Translations under genes and position numbers: made by a program | In this document: one piece after another, positions 17,190-24,914 of the stretch | Layout of the letters: each line of letters begins with the position of its first letter | How positions within the stretch are numbered: the first letter of the stretch is position 1 | The notes under the pieces: generated by a model | Seen by the model: the letters and a program-made list of their open reading frames with translations, nothing else | The model's database searches: none | Told to the model about the DNA's origin: nothing | NCBI RefSeq assembly: GCF_023516615.1 | Contig: NZ_JAMGBF010000042.1 | Coordinates: 33,164-97,163, forward strand | Length of the DNA stretch: 64,000 nucleotides | Direction: 5' to 3' | Origin: Streptomyces panaciradicis | GTDB taxonomy: Bacteria > Actinomycetota > Actinomycetes > Streptomycetales > Streptomycetaceae

Positions 17190-18356
17190 TCAGCCGCGCG
17201 CCCCCAGCAGGTGGTCCATCGCCAGCTGGTCGAGCCGCTCGAAAGCCATCCCGCGCGCGGCGGCCGCCTCGGCGTCGAACTCCTCGAAAGCGCTGCGGTC
17301 GGCCAGGAGCGCCTCCAGGCCGTCCGCCGCGGTCTGCTCGGCGAGCTGGTCCAGCCGCGAGGCGCGCAGGGCCTGCTGCACCTCGGGGTCGGCACGGAAG
17401 GCGGCGGCGCGCTCCTTGAGGATCAGGTAGTTGCGCATGCAGCCCGCGGCCGACGCCCACACGCCGTCGAGGTCCTCGGTCCGCGGCGGCTTGAAGTCGA
17501 AGTGCTTCGGGCCCGCGTAGCCGGCGCTCTCCAGGAGGTCGACCAGCCAGAACGCGGCACGCAGGTCGCCGGCGCCGAAGCGCAGGTCCTGGTCGTACTT
17601 GATGCCGGACTGGCCGTTGAGGTCGATGTGGAACAGCTTGCCCGCCCACAGGGCCTGCGCGATGCCGTGCGGGAAGTTCAGCCCGGCCATCTGCTCGTGG
17701 CCGACCTCGGGGTTGACGCCGTACATCTCGGGGCGCTCCAGGCGCTCGATGAAGGCGAGGGCGTGGCCGACGGTGGGCAGCAGGATGTCGCCGCGCGGCT
17801 CGTTCGGCTTCGGCTCGATCGCGAACTTCAGGTCGTAGCCCTGGGAGACCACGTACTCGCCGAGGAGGTCGAAGGCCTCCTTCATGCGGTCCAGGGCGAC
17901 CCGTACGTCCTTGGCGGCGCCGGACTCGGCGCCCTCGCGGCCGCCCCAGGCGACGTAGGTCTTCGCGCCCAGCTCGACGGCGAGGTCGATGTTGCGGATG
18001 GTCTTGCGCAGGGCGTAGCGACGCACGTCGCGGTCGTTGGCGGTGAACGCGCCGTCCTTGAAGACCGGGTGGGTGAAGAGGTTCGTCGTGGCCATCGGCA
18101 CGGTCATGCCGGTCGTGTCGAGGGCCTGGCGGAAGCGCTTGATGTGCGACTCGCGCTCGCTGTCGGAGGATCCGAAGGGGATCAGGTCGTCGTCGTGGAA
18201 GGTGACGCCGTAGGCGCCGAGCTCGCTCAGGCGCTGCACCGTCTCGACCGGGTCGAGGGCACGCCGCGTGGCGTCGCCGAACGGGTCCCTTCCCTGCCAG
18301 CCGACGGTCCACAGGCCGAAGGTGAACCTGTCCTCGGGGGTGGGCTGGTAGCTCAT
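17190..18356 (-). CDS. xylA: Xylose isomerase
   Basis: A 388-residue class I xylose isomerase (D-xylose to D-xylulose), the standard actinobacterial length. It starts MSYQPTPEDRFTFGLWTVGW. The catalytic His/Asp segment is VTFHDDDLIPFG (near residue 50). Metal-site segments are KFAIEPKPNEPRGD, NPEVGHEQMAGLNF and FHIDLNGQSGIKYDQD. The ATG at 18354-18356 has AGGAG at 8-base spacing. It diverges from xylB across 153 bases containing a candidate operator. A complete catabolic pair with xylB makes xylulose 5-phosphate for the pentose phosphate pathway. Confidence 0.98.
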   Translation of the reverse strand: MSYQPTPEDRFTFGLWTVGWQGRDPFGDATRRALDPVETVQRLSELGAYGVTFHDDDLIPFGSSDSERESHIKRFRQALDTTGMTVPMATTNLFTHPVFKDGAFTANDRDVRRYALRKTIRNIDLAVELGAKTYVAWGGREGAESGAAKDVRVALDRMKEAFDLLGEYVVSQGYDLKFAIEPKPNEPRGDILLPTVGHALAFIERLERPEMYGVNPEVGHEQMAGLNFPHGIAQALWAGKLFHIDLNGQSGIKYDQDLRFGAGDLRAAFWLVDLLESAGYAGPKHFDFKPPRTEDLDGVWASAAGCMRNYLILKERAAAFRADPEVQQALRASRLDQLAEQTAADGLEALLADRSAFEEFDAEAAAARGMAFERLDQLAMDHLLGARG

Positions 18357-18400
18357 GCCGCGGCTCCTTGCTTCACAGACTGTCGGGCGGACCATGAAGA

Positions 18401-18431
18401 ACTATTTCGTCATGGCCGTTTACAAATTAGT
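18401..18431. promoter_or_regulatory. Candidate ROK operator in the xylA-xylB intergenic region
   Basis: ACTATTTCGT (18401-18410) and ACAAATTAGT (18422-18431) form an inverted repeat matching at 8 of 10 positions. Their centres are 21 bp apart, two helical turns. This is the most AT-rich stretch for kilobases and sits between the divergent xylose genes. XylR-type ROK repressors recognise inverted TTAGTTTG-like arms, which this resembles. Likely controlled by the ROK protein encoded after xylB. Confidence 0.55.
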
Positions 18432-18509
18432 ATGCGGACGCAGCCCTGGGAAGAGTCCAGGGGGTCTGTCACAGAACATCCCGCTGAGCCGCGGAAGAGG
18501 GAGAGCCCG

Positions 18510-19952
18510 ATGTCAGCAGCCGAGGGACCGCTCGTCGTCGGCGTGGACACGTCCACCCAGTCCACCAAGGCGCTCGTCGTCGACGCGGCCACCGGCCAGG
18601 TCGTCGCGAGCGGCCAGGCCCCCCACACGGTCTCCTCCGGGGCCGGCCGCGAGAGCGATCCGCGCCAGTGGTGGGACGCCCTGTGCGAGGCGCTGCGCCA
18701 GTGCGGCGACGCGGCGCACGAGGCGGCCGCCGTGTCGATCGGCGGTCAGCAGCACGGCCTGGTCACGCTGGACGAGCGGGGTGAACCGGTGCGCCCCGCT
18801 CTGCTGTGGAACGACGTGCGCTCGGCACCGCAGGCCCGGCGTCTGATCGAGGAGCTGGGTGGCCCGAAGGCGTGGGCGGAGCGCACCGGCAGCGTCCCCG
18901 GGCCGTCGTTCACGGTCACCAAATGGGCGTGGCTGGCCGAGAACGAGCCGGAGGCGGTCCGCGCCACCCGGGCGGTGCGCCTGCCCCACGACTACCTCAC
19001 CGAGCGCCTGACGGGACAGGGCACCACCGACCGCGGCGACGCCTCGGGCACGGGCTGGTGGGCGTCCGGGACGGAGGCGTACGACGAGGAGACCCTCGCG
19101 CACGTCGGCCTGGACCCCGCCATGCTGCCCCGCGTGGTGCGGCCGGGCGAGGTGGCGGGCACCGTGCGCGACAGCCACGACCTGCCGTTCTCCAAGGGCA
19201 CCCTGGTCGCGCCGGGCACGGGCGACAACGCGGCCGCCGCGCTGGGCCTGGGGCTGCGGCCCGGCGCCCCCGTGCTCAGCCTCGGCACCTCGGGCACCGT
19301 GTACGCCGTCTCCCGGCGCCGCCCGGCCGACCCGACCGGGACCGTGGCGGGCTTCGCCGACGCCCACGGCGACTGGCTGCCGCTGGCCTGCACCCTGAAC
19401 TGCACCCTCGCCGTCGACCGCGTCGCCGCCCTGCTGGGCCTCGACCGCGAGGCCGTGGAACCCACCGGCCTCACCCTGCTGCCCTACCTGGACGGCGAGC
19501 GCACCCCGAACCTGCCCGGCGCGTCGGGGCTGCTGCACGGCCTGCGTCACGACACGACCGCCGGCCAGGTCCTGCAGGCCGCATACGACGGCGCCGTGCA
19601 CTCCCTGCTCGGCGCGCTCGACCTCGTCCTCGACGCGGACGCGGACCGCTCCGTGCCGCTGCTGCTGATCGGCGGCGGCGCCCGCGGCCGGGCCTGGCAG
19701 GAGACCGTACGGCGGCTGTCGGGCCGTGCGGTTCAGGTGCCCGAGGCCAAGGAGCTGGTCGCGCTGGGCGCCGCGGCGCAGGCGGCGGGGCTGCTGACCG
19801 GCGAGGACCCGGCCGCGGTCGCCCGGCGCTGGAACACGGCCGCGGGGCCGGTGCTGGATGCCGTGGAGCGGGACGACGAGACGCTGGAAAGGATCGCCGG
19901 GGTACTCTCCGACGCGGCCCCGCTGCTGGAGCGGAGCACCGACGACCGCTGA
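18510..19952 (+). CDS. xylB: Xylulokinase
   Basis: A 480-residue FGGY-family kinase that phosphorylates D-xylulose. The first phosphate loop is VVGVDTSTQSTKALVVD (residues 8-24). The substrate segment is SIGGQQHGLV and the DYLTERLTG motif follows. The second phosphate loop is LGTSGTVYAVS, with adenosine motif IGGGARGRAWQE near residue 390. The ATG at 18510 is preceded by a purine-rich GAAGAGGGAGAG. It ends 10 bases before the ROK gene, so the two form an operon. Confidence 0.97.
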   Translation: MSAAEGPLVVGVDTSTQSTKALVVDAATGQVVASGQAPHTVSSGAGRESDPRQWWDALCEALRQCGDAAHEAAAVSIGGQQHGLVTLDERGEPVRPALLWNDVRSAPQARRLIEELGGPKAWAERTGSVPGPSFTVTKWAWLAENEPEAVRATRAVRLPHDYLTERLTGQGTTDRGDASGTGWWASGTEAYDEETLAHVGLDPAMLPRVVRPGEVAGTVRDSHDLPFSKGTLVAPGTGDNAAAALGLGLRPGAPVLSLGTSGTVYAVSRRRPADPTGTVAGFADAHGDWLPLACTLNCTLAVDRVAALLGLDREAVEPTGLTLLPYLDGERTPNLPGASGLLHGLRHDTTAGQVLQAAYDGAVHSLLGALDLVLDADADRSVPLLLIGGGARGRAWQETVRRLSGRAVQVPEAKELVALGAAAQAAGLLTGEDPAAVARRWNTAAGPVLDAVERDDETLERIAGVLSDAAPLLERSTDDR

Positions 19953-19962
19953 GGACGGGGGC

Positions 19963-21171
19963 ATGACCGCACCGCTGCACGAGGCGCACCCGGCCGGGCC
20001 CGGCCGGGCGCTGCCGGACACCCAGCAGGGCATGCGCCGCCGCAACCTGGCCCGGGTGATGCACACCGTCAGCGCCGACGGCCCGCTCTCCCGCGCCACG
20101 GTGGCCTCCCGCATCGGGCTGACCCGGGCGGCTGTGTCGAGCCTCGTCGACGAGCTCATACGCTCGGGCCTGCTCGAAGAGCTGGGCCCCGAGCGGCCCG
20201 GCCGGGTGGGCCGCCCCGGCTCGGCACTCGCCGTCAGCGCGCACGGCCCCGCCGGCATCGGCGCCGAGGTCGGTGTCGACCATCTCGCGGTGTGCGCGGT
20301 CGACCTGCGCGGACAGGTGCGGGCGAAGGCCGTCCGCCACGGTGCGAACCGCGGCCGCTCCCCCGAGCCGGTGATCGCGGAACTCACCGAGCTGGTGCAC
20401 CGGGTCGTCGCCGAGGCGCAGGGCGAGGGGCTGTGGCCCGCGGGGCTCGCGGTGGCCGTGCCCGGCCTGGTGGCCCGCGACGCCCGCACCGTCGTCCGCG
20501 CCCCGAACCTGGAATGGCACGACACCGACCTGGGCGCGCTGCTCCCGCCCGACTGGCCGCTGACCGTCGGCAACGAGGCCAACTTCGGCGCGCTCGCCGA
20601 ACTCTGGCTCGGCGAGGGCACGCCGCGCGACTTCCTGCACGTGTCCGCGGAGATCGGCATCGGCGCCGCGGTCGTCGTGGCCGGCGGGCTGCTGCGCGGG
20701 ACCCGTGGGTTCGCCGGCGAGCTGGGACACGTGCCCGTCCGTCCGGAAGGACCCCCCTGCCCGTGCGGCGGCCGGGGATGCCTGGAGCAGTACGCCGGTG
20801 AGGAGGCTGTGCTGCGGGCGGCGGGACTGGAACCGGGCGAGGACCGCGTCGGCCTGCTCGCGAACCGGGCCGCCGACGGTGACACCGAGGTACGGCGGGC
20901 CCTCCACGACGCCGGTGAGGCACTCGGCATAGCCCTGACGGGGGCGGTCAACCTGCTCGATCCCGAGGGCGTGGTGCTGGGCGGCGCGCTGGCCGGACTC
21001 GCGCCGTGGCTGTTGCCGTCGCTGGAGGCCGAGCTGGCCCGGCGCACCGCCGGCCCCGCCTGCCCGGTGACGGTGTCGGGCCTCGGTTCCGAGGGCCCGC
21101 TCCTGGGCGCCGCGCACTCGGTGGTCCGGGCGGTCCTCGACGATCCGGCGGCGGTGGCGGAGCGGGGGTGA
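19963..21171 (+). CDS. ROK-family transcriptional repressor (XylR-type)
   Basis: A 402-residue ROK regulator. The N-terminal winged helix (RNLARVMHTVSADGPLSRATVASRIGLTRAAVSSLVDELI) is at about residues 27-67. A sugar-kinase-like domain follows, with GNEANFGALAE and the zinc motif CPCGGRGCLEQYAG near residue 267. The kinase phosphate loop (DxGGT) is degenerate (GAEVGVDHLAV), as expected for a repressor that only binds sugar. Position after xylB and the inverted repeat upstream argue that it represses xylA and xylB in the absence of xylose. The stop overlaps a possible small GTG-started frame. Confidence 0.93.
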   Translation: MTAPLHEAHPAGPGRALPDTQQGMRRRNLARVMHTVSADGPLSRATVASRIGLTRAAVSSLVDELIRSGLLEELGPERPGRVGRPGSALAVSAHGPAGIGAEVGVDHLAVCAVDLRGQVRAKAVRHGANRGRSPEPVIAELTELVHRVVAEAQGEGLWPAGLAVAVPGLVARDARTVVRAPNLEWHDTDLGALLPPDWPLTVGNEANFGALAELWLGEGTPRDFLHVSAEIGIGAAVVVAGGLLRGTRGFAGELGHVPVRPEGPPCPCGGRGCLEQYAGEEAVLRAAGLEPGEDRVGLLANRAADGDTEVRRALHDAGEALGIALTGAVNLLDPEGVVLGGALAGLAPWLLPSLEAELARRTAGPACPVTVSGLGSEGPLLGAAHSVVRAVLDDPAAVAERG

Positions 21172-21229
21172 CCCCGATCGCGCCGGGCGGCCGGCGGGCC
21201 GTCGGCATCACACGGGCGCCGGAACAAGC

Positions 21230-21293
21230 CCGCGGTATCGCACAGGCGCTGGCACAGGCCCCCGGCATCGCCCAGGCGCCGGAACACGACTGA
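21230..21293 (+). repeat. 30-bp tandem repeat, 2.5 units
   Basis: Units begin at about 21230, 21260 and 21290-minus-12 with the pattern GCGCCGGAACAAGCC...CGGCATCGCCCAG. In the plus frame they read APEQARGIAQ, ALAQAPGIAQ, APEHD-stop. The third unit is cut by TGA at 21291-21293. Confidence 0.55.
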
Positions 21294-21449
21294 ACACGAC
21301 TGAACCCGACCGCGCCTCCAGGCCCCCACCACCGCGCCAGCGGCGGCGGCGGAACGCGGTAGACCGACCGCGCCACCCCGTCCACGGCCCCGAACCACCG
21401 CGCCGAGGATGCCGGATTCAGGCCTGCTTCACCCGTTCGAGTGGCCGAG

Positions 21450-21458
21450 TTATCCACA
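21450..21458. other. Perfect DnaA-box sequence
   Basis: TTATCCACA, the canonical DnaA 9-mer, about 134 bases upstream of the permease start and outside any gene. See also 224-232. Confidence 0.45.
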
Positions 21459-21591
21459 TCCGCGGCGTCGTCCACCGAAGCACGCCATGCCCTTCTGCCC
21501 GTCCCGAGTGCGCCGTACCGTGAATCACGCGAGGCGCAGCCGTCGGTGTCGAGGGCGTCGGGCAAGTCGGCGTGGATTGAGGGGGATTCAC

Positions 21592-23103
21592 ATGTCGGGG
21601 GAATCGGGGGCGGGGCTCAGGCGTGACGCGATCGGACTGCGCGAGGTGCTGTTCCAGAGCATCACGGCCATGGCCCCGGCCGCCGCGGTCGCCGCGTCCA
21701 TTCCGTCCGGGGCGGCGTTCGCGGGAGGCAGTCTGCCCCTCGCGGTGCTGATCGCGCTGGTGGCGTGTCTGTTCACCGCTTCCTGCGTGGCCGAGTTGGC
21801 CCGGGAACTCCCGGCGGCAGGCTCGGTGTCCGTGTACGCGGCGCAGGGGCTGCACCCCGTCGTCGGGTTCCTGGTGGGCTGGGGGTACGTCTTCGTGGAG
21901 GCGCTCGTCCCACCCCTGCTGCTTCTTCAGCTCGGCTTCACCACGGCGGGCACGCTGCACCAGGAGTGGTCCTCGTACCCGGCGGACCTGTGGTGGCCGT
22001 GGGCCCTCGCCGGCGCAGCGGTCATCACGGCCGCGGGGTACTTCGGTGTGCGTGCCTCGGCACGGTTCGGCACCGTCCTCGGCGTCTTCGAGATCCTCGT
22101 GTTCCTCGTCTTCGCCGTCTGGCTGATCGTCAGGGCGGGAAGCCACAACACCCTTTCCGTGTTCGGGACTTCCCACACACCCGAGGGCTATCACGGCGTC
22201 AGCGGGGTCTTCGCCGGCTCGGTGTACACGGTGCTGGCCTTCGCCGGGTTCGAGGCAGCGGCTCCCCTGGCCGAGGAGACCCGCGACCCACGGCGGACGA
22301 TGCATCGAGCGGTCCTTGGCGCCGCGCTGGCGATCGGCCTCTTCTACGTCCTGACGACCTACGCCATGACGGTGTACTTCGGCCCCGAGCGCTTCGCGGG
22401 TTTCGGCGTCTCCGGGGACGCGTCGTGGGAAGGAGTGGCCCGCGCGTCGTTCGGGCTGTTCTGGGTCCTGGTCTTCCTCGCGGTGGTCAACTCGGCCGTC
22501 GCCAACGCCAACGCGTGTGCCAACGTCTCCACGCGGACCGCCTTCGCCCTGGCTCGCATCCGCGTCCTGCCCCGCCTCTTCGCCGTCCTCCACCCGAGGT
22601 ACCGCTCCCCCGTCGCCGGAATCGCCGTGCAGAGTGCCGTGGCGGTCGGTGCGGTACTCGGCCTGGGGCTCGGCTACGACCCGGTGACTGCCTTCCTGCT
22701 GCTCGCCACGGTGATCGTGACCGTCGTGATCGGCGTGTACATCGTGGTGAACCTCGCCTGCGCGGGCTACTTCCTGCGTCGCGGGCGGGAATCGCTCAAG
22801 CCGGTGCGGCATCTGCTGCTGCCCGTGCTGGGCATCGCCGCCTTCGTCCCCGCGCTGCTGACCGCCGCCGGCCTGCCCGTCTTCGACTTCGTCACCGAGC
22901 TGACCGCTCCGGTGTCCTACGCCGGACCGATCGTCGGCATATGGATGGCCGCGGGGCTCGTGGTGCTGGTCGTGCTGATGCGGCGCCACCCCGGGCGCAT
23001 AGCGGAGACCGCCCGTGTCCACCTCGACGAACCCGCCCCCACCGATTCCACAGATCCCGCCGACCCCGCCGATCCCGCGCAGAACGGGGCGACCCACCGA
23101 TGA
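21592..23103 (+). CDS. APC-superfamily amino acid/amine permease
   Basis: A 503-residue transporter with about 12 membrane helices. The first is preceded by LREVLFQSITAMAPAAAVAASIP, which holds the APC substrate-binding unwound helix. The AELARELPAAGSVSVYAAQGL segment and FAGFEAAAPLAEETRDPRRT are typical of amino acid-polyamine-organocation transporters. The ATG at 21592 follows GAGGGGGA. Its stop overlaps the amidohydrolase start (ATGA), so the operon probably imports and degrades one nitrogen compound, for example an amide or amine. Exact substrate unknown. Confidence 0.9.
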   Translation: MSGESGAGLRRDAIGLREVLFQSITAMAPAAAVAASIPSGAAFAGGSLPLAVLIALVACLFTASCVAELARELPAAGSVSVYAAQGLHPVVGFLVGWGYVFVEALVPPLLLLQLGFTTAGTLHQEWSSYPADLWWPWALAGAAVITAAGYFGVRASARFGTVLGVFEILVFLVFAVWLIVRAGSHNTLSVFGTSHTPEGYHGVSGVFAGSVYTVLAFAGFEAAAPLAEETRDPRRTMHRAVLGAALAIGLFYVLTTYAMTVYFGPERFAGFGVSGDASWEGVARASFGLFWVLVFLAVVNSAVANANACANVSTRTAFALARIRVLPRLFAVLHPRYRSPVAGIAVQSAVAVGAVLGLGLGYDPVTAFLLLATVIVTVVIGVYIVVNLACAGYFLRRGRESLKPVRHLLLPVLGIAAFVPALLTAAGLPVFDFVTELTAPVSYAGPIVGIWMAAGLVVLVVLMRRHPGRIAETARVHLDEPAPTDSTDPADPADPAQNGATHR

Positions 23104-24113
23104 GCGACCCCCGCATCCTCACCGTCCGGCCCCAACCGGGCGAGTTCGCCTGGACGTTCGGCGGCGCACCGCCCGTGGCACGCGTCACGCCCGGCACTGT
23201 CCTCGACCTGTACACGGAGGACTGCTTCGCCGGGCGGGTGCGGTCCGAGAAGGACCTGGTGTCCGAGGTGTGCGAGTTCCCGTTCCTCAATCCGCAGACC
23301 GGACCGTTCCACGTGGAGGGCGCCGAGCCGGGAGACACCGTCGCCGTGCACTTCGTGTCGATCGAACCGGCGCGCGACTGGGCCGCGTCGACCACCGTGC
23401 CCCTGTTCGGCGCGCTCACCTCCACCCACGCCACGGCCACGCTGCAGCCGCCACTGCCGGAGACCGTGTGGCTCTGGCAGCTCGACCTCACCCGGCGCAC
23501 AGCGCTGTTCCGGGCGCACGACAGCGACATCGAGGCCGAACTGCCCCTCGACCCCATGCACGGGACGGTGGGCGTGGCGCCCGCGAACCTGGAGGTCCGC
23601 TCCGCGCTGGTGCCCGACGCGCACGGCGGCAACATGGACACGCCGGAGATGCGGGCCGGCGTCACCTGCTATCTCGGCGTGAACGTGGAAGGGGCGCTGC
23701 TCAGCCTGGGCGACGGGCACGCCCGGCAGGGCGAGGGCGAGACCTGCGGGGTCGCCGTCGAGTGCGCCATGAACACCGTGGTGATCGTCGAGCTGCTCAA
23801 GGGAGTGGCCACGCCTTGGCCGCGCATCGAGTCGGACACGCACATCGTCTCGACCGGCTCGGCCCGCCCGCTCGAGGACGCGTTCCGGATCTCGCAGCTC
23901 GATCTGGTGCAGTGGCTGGCGCGGGACTACGGGTTCAGTGAGCTGGACGCGTACCAGTTCGCCACCCAGGCGGTGGAATCACCGCTGGCCAACGTGTGCG
24001 ACACCAACTACACGTGTGTGGCGAAGATCCGCAAGCAGTGGCTGCCCGAGCGCGAGACTTACCGCGGGATGCACGCCCGGCTTCGCGAGACCGCCGCCGC
24101 GCTGCGGCGCTGA
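23100..24113 (+). CDS. Acetamidase/formamidase family protein
   Basis: A 337-residue FmdA/AmdA-family hydrolase that releases ammonia from short amides. Family marks are PGTVLDLYTEDCF, the PFHVEGAEPGDTVAVHF strand pair, GNMDTPEM, YLGVNVEGALLSLGDGHARQGEGE and the C-terminal SPLANVCDTNYTCVAKI. The GDGHAxQGxGE motif carries the metal ligands of the family. Coupled by a four-base overlap with the upstream permease, which suggests import of the amide substrate. Cytoplasmic. Confidence 0.93.
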   Translation: MSDPRILTVRPQPGEFAWTFGGAPPVARVTPGTVLDLYTEDCFAGRVRSEKDLVSEVCEFPFLNPQTGPFHVEGAEPGDTVAVHFVSIEPARDWAASTTVPLFGALTSTHATATLQPPLPETVWLWQLDLTRRTALFRAHDSDIEAELPLDPMHGTVGVAPANLEVRSALVPDAHGGNMDTPEMRAGVTCYLGVNVEGALLSLGDGHARQGEGETCGVAVECAMNTVVIVELLKGVATPWPRIESDTHIVSTGSARPLEDAFRISQLDLVQWLARDYGFSELDAYQFATQAVESPLANVCDTNYTCVAKIRKQWLPERETYRGMHARLRETAAALRR

Positions 24114-24159
24114 GCGGGCCGCGGGCCCACCTCGTCCCCCACACGAAAGGTACGGCTCG

Positions 24160-24759
24160 ATGGAGCGAGCAAGACCCGGCACCTCCAGAAGACGGTTCCT
24201 CAAGGGGGCCGCGCTGGCCGCCGTTCCGTACGTGCTGCTGCCCGACGCGCGGGCCGACGCCGACGTCCAGGCCGTCGACTACCCGCCCGCGGAATGGCAG
24301 CCCGCGACGACCTCCAACTACACGGCGTCCAACCGGCCGACGTCCTATCCGCTCGACTACGTGATCATCCACGTCACCCAGGAGACCTACGCGGACACCC
24401 TCGCCATCTTCCAGAACTCCAAGAAGGCGGTGTCCGCTCACTACCTCGTGCGCTCGGCCGACGGCCACGTGGCGCAGTGCGTCCGGGAGAAGGACGTCGC
24501 CTGGCACGCGGGGAACTGGGACTACAACACACGCAGCATCGGCATCGAGCACGAGGGCTGGGTGGACAAACCTGCCTATTTCACCGACGCCCTGTACGAG
24601 CAGTCGGCGAAGCTGACGGCGGCGGTCTGCGCCAAGTACGGCATCCCGAAGGACCGGGCGCACATCATCGGCCACTACGAGGTGCCCGGCACGGACCACA
24701 CCGACCCCGGGCCCGAGTGGGACTGGACGCGCTTTATAAGGATGGTCAACTTCGCGTGA
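24160..24759 (+). CDS. Tat-exported N-acetylmuramoyl-L-alanine amidase
   Basis: A 199-residue amidase_2 (T7-lysozyme/PGRP-type) enzyme that cuts the bond between muramic acid and the stem peptide. The twin-arginine signal is TSRRRFLKGAALAAVPYVLL, with cleavage near residue 33. Zinc ligands are His in VIIHVTQ, His in IIGHYEVPG and the Asp/His of TDHTDPG. The conserved WHAGNWDYNTRSIGIEHEGW loop is present. The ATG at 24160 is preceded by GAAAGG. It probably works in wall turnover or scavenging. It appears to be a separate unit from the amidohydrolase 46 bases upstream. Confidence 0.94.
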   Translation: MERARPGTSRRRFLKGAALAAVPYVLLPDARADADVQAVDYPPAEWQPATTSNYTASNRPTSYPLDYVIIHVTQETYADTLAIFQNSKKAVSAHYLVRSADGHVAQCVREKDVAWHAGNWDYNTRSIGIEHEGWVDKPAYFTDALYEQSAKLTAAVCAKYGIPKDRAHIIGHYEVPGTDHTDPGPEWDWTRFIRMVNFA

Positions 24760-24782
24760 TCCGGCGGGCCGGCGCACCCTGC

Positions 24783-24854
24783 GGTTCGCTCGACGCACGA
24801 GGGACCGGTTCGCTCGACACACGAGGAACCGGTTCGCTCGACACACGAGAGACC
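24783..24854. repeat. Three 24-bp tandem repeats, each a hairpin
   Basis: Three exact-length units at 24783-24806, 24807-24830 and 24831-24854 differ at only a few bases. Each begins GGTTCGCTCGAC and ends in a sequence complementary to that start (in the middle unit CGAGGAACC), so each can fold as a 9-bp stem with one bulged G and a 5-base loop. They lie between the amidase stop and the GAF regulator start. Confidence 0.88.
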
Positions 24855-24914
24855 GGCGCTTCGTCCGGGTGATCGTGGTCGAAACGGTTGTCGGGACGCG
24901 TACCCGGAGTGACG

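Larger units (their letters stand above)
21172..21591. other. 420-bp gap with short repeats
   Basis: The gap between the ROK and permease genes holds about two and a half copies of a 30-bp repeat (21230-21293), two tandem copies of ACACGACTGA near 21283-21302, and a perfect DnaA box. A 41-codon frame begins at GTG 21168, overlapping the ROK stop; I do not call it a gene. From 21310 to 21440 I see nothing beyond GC-rich sequence. Confidence 0.5.

Noticed and set aside
21168..21293. 41-codon frame after ROK as a real gene
   Set aside because: Repeat-driven sequence without recognisable features; recorded as a finding only.
24783..24854. CRISPR-like array
   Set aside because: The three units abut with no spacers and no cas genes are present.
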